Source: Polyangiaceae bacterium
GTDB taxonomy: Bacteria > Myxococcota_A > Polyangia > Polyangiales > Polyangiaceae
Direction: 5' to 3'
DNA: 64,000 nt
Assembly: GCA_041389725.1 (NCBI GenBank)
Contig: JAWKRG010000003.1
Coordinates: 868,001-932,000, forward strand
The notes beneath the pieces were generated by a model that had not been told where the DNA came from, did no database searches, and saw nothing but the letters and a program-made list of their open reading frames with translations. The position numbers were made by a program, and so were the translations under genes. Positions 63,088 through 64,000 of this stretch are shown here, piece after piece. Position 1 is the first letter of the stretch; each line of letters starts with the position of its first letter.

Positions 63088-63852
63088 TCATCGCTGCTGA
63101 GGAACGCGCGGCGAGTCGTTCTCCACGATTGTGGGCACCTCGTTTTCGAAGACATGGGCAATGCTCAGCCCCACCGACAGCTGGGTTCGGTCGTCTGCGC
63201 CCCACTGCCAGCGAAACTGCGCCCTGCCCTCCGCCAAGATGCGCACGCCCCCTGCCTCGATGCCCAAAGCAAACGCCCCAAAGGGCGCGTAGAGGCCGAA
63301 ACCGGTGTCATCCTTCACGTCGTCCACGATGAAGAGTTCGAATCCCCCGCCCAGGGTGCTGATCACAGCGGGCGAGCGCAGACCGAAGTAGAAGCTCATC
63401 GGCAAGCCGCCCCCCGCAGCGTCCGGCGCGGTCCAGAACTCCCCACCAATGAGCGCACCGCCAACGGGCCCGGACGCGTGCAGCGACGCAGCAGTGAAGG
63501 CGCTGAGCTCGAGCCGCCCGTACCACCCTGGATCCAGGCCCTGCGTGAACACACGCCCAAAGCTACCGCGCACTCCCGAGCCCACCGCCGCGCCGCCTGA
63601 AGCGTCCACTCCCAAGGGGCCCAGCTTTCGTTCGCCGAAGCGAGGACCGCGCTTGTCGTCCATGCCGTGGGAGATCGCGCGCCGCTGTTCGGCCTCCGCC
63701 GGGTCCTCACCCGCGATCGCGGTTTCCGCGGCCTGCGCACTCACGCAGCACAGAAATAGGGCGGGGGTCAGGGCTCGAGGAACACGCAGAGCGGGTCGCG
63801 AGCAGCGACGCGCGTCACAGCCCCACGGCGGTCTTGAACACCCAGCCTTCAT
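63088..63852 (-). CDS. predicted outer-membrane protein
   Basis: A ~254-residue exported protein. The best signal peptide is in ALTPALFLCCVSAQAAE; codons before it (from 63852 or 63864) lie inside the end of the SH3 gene, so the real start is unsure. The mature part has many aromatic and Gly-rich strands (YGRLELSAFTAASL, PMSFYFGLRSPAVI, FGLYAPFGAFALGIE, RAQFRWQWGADD, LSVGLSIAHVF), as in a barrel. Coupling with the SH3-domain gene points to an envelope role. Family unknown. Confidence 0.65.
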   Translation of the reverse strand: MKAGCSRPPWGCDARRCSRPALRVPRALTPALFLCCVSAQAAETAIAGEDPAEAEQRRAISHGMDDKRGPRFGERKLGPLGVDASGGAAVGSGVRGSFGRVFTQGLDPGWYGRLELSAFTAASLHASGPVGGALIGGEFWTAPDAAGGGLPMSFYFGLRSPAVISTLGGGFELFIVDDVKDDTGFGLYAPFGAFALGIEAGGVRILAEGRAQFRWQWGADDRTQLSVGLSIAHVFENEVPTIVENDSPRVPQQR

Positions 63853-64000
63853 TGCCCTTCGCATCGTACTTCACGCGGTACCAGTCGTCCTGACGTCCCG
63901 TCACGACCACGTTCGTACCCCGCAGGATGCGTGCAACGATGGCTCCGTCCTTGGGCTTGTCGCGAATCAGCGCGACCTCCCAGCTGACCGTTGCGCGCCC
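63815..64000 (-). CDS. bacterial SH3-domain protein, 5' part outside window
   Basis: The last 61 codons of a minus-strand gene are visible, ending in TGA at 63815-63817. The sequence is a complete SH3b-like barrel: VALIRDKPKDGAIVARIL, GTNVVVTGRQDDWYRVKY, GNEGWVFKTAVG. The WYRVKY and GWVFKTAV motifs are typical of domains that bind peptidoglycan or other wall polymers. The start is beyond the window edge. Confidence 0.85.
   Translation of the reverse strand, partial: GRATVSWEVALIRDKPKDGAIVARILRGTNVVVTGRQDDWYRVKYDAKGNEGWVFKTAVGL

Overview
The window is a GC-rich, densely coded chromosome segment from a Gram-negative predatory-type bacterium, most probably a myxobacterium (Myxococcota, Polyangia-like). 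The basis for that is: many lipoproteins with Gly/Thr/Ala 'GTGG'-type linkers after the lipobox, a metalloprotease ending in a MYXO-CTERM-like tag (Cys-Gly-Cys, hydrophobic stretch, Arg tail), a Ser/Thr kinase fused to an ATPase and TPR repeats, FHA proteins, and many one- and two-component signalling proteins. I see no tRNA, rRNA, CRISPR array, insertion sequence or prophage.

Layout. 1-4.3 kb: end of a Sel1-repeat protein facing a large kinase/AAA/TPR regulator. 4.4-7.5 kb: SMUG1-type uracil-DNA glycosylase, Lgt with a long acidic tail, a lipoprotein. 7.5-13.3 kb (minus strand): rseP-rsmB, dapA-dapB and a lipoprotein, mostly with 4-bp stop/start overlaps. 13.5-15.8 kb: a hotdog thioesterase, then a small operon (membrane protein, DCC-family thiol protein, TetR regulator) behind a double palindromic operator. 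15.9-20.9 kb: outer-membrane protein, ECF-type sigma factor and FecR-like gene, all broken by many frameshifts in a ~1.8 kb patch, then an intact envelope protein and a lipoprotein. 21.3-24.4 kb: secA, preceded by repeats and a strong hairpin. 24.5-38.7 kb: secreted and surface proteins, including a lipoprotein with two somatomedin-B-like domains, a PAP2 phosphatase, a gluzincin protease, FG-GAP and TolB-like lipoproteins and outer-membrane proteins.

38.9-41.3 kb: a 7TM-DISM histidine kinase and its NarL-type regulator. 41.3-45.6 kb: duplicated Tim44/zinc-ribbon protein, TPM protein, lipoprotein, and an FGE-sulfatase-fold lipoprotein. 45.7-47.2 kb: an unusual beta-barrel / His-rich / thioredoxin fusion whose signal peptide is out of reach behind stop codons. 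47.3-52.9 kb: a four-gene signalling operon (receiver, FIST sensor, soluble hybrid kinase with HPt, receiver-GGDEF-EAL). 53.2-56.9 kb: an FHA protein and a membrane-anchored protein with two degenerate receiver-like domains. 57.0-62.6 kb: a GldA/GldF/GldG-like ABC export operon ending in a DUF4340 protein. 62.7-64 kb: small envelope proteins and a partial SH3-domain protein.

The most interesting items are the barrel-thioredoxin fusion, the somatomedin-B lipoprotein, the twin-operator TetR operon, the FIST/c-di-GMP operon and the receiver-like/FHA pair. The frameshift patch at 16.1-17.9 kb is as likely to be an assembly-quality problem as real gene decay.
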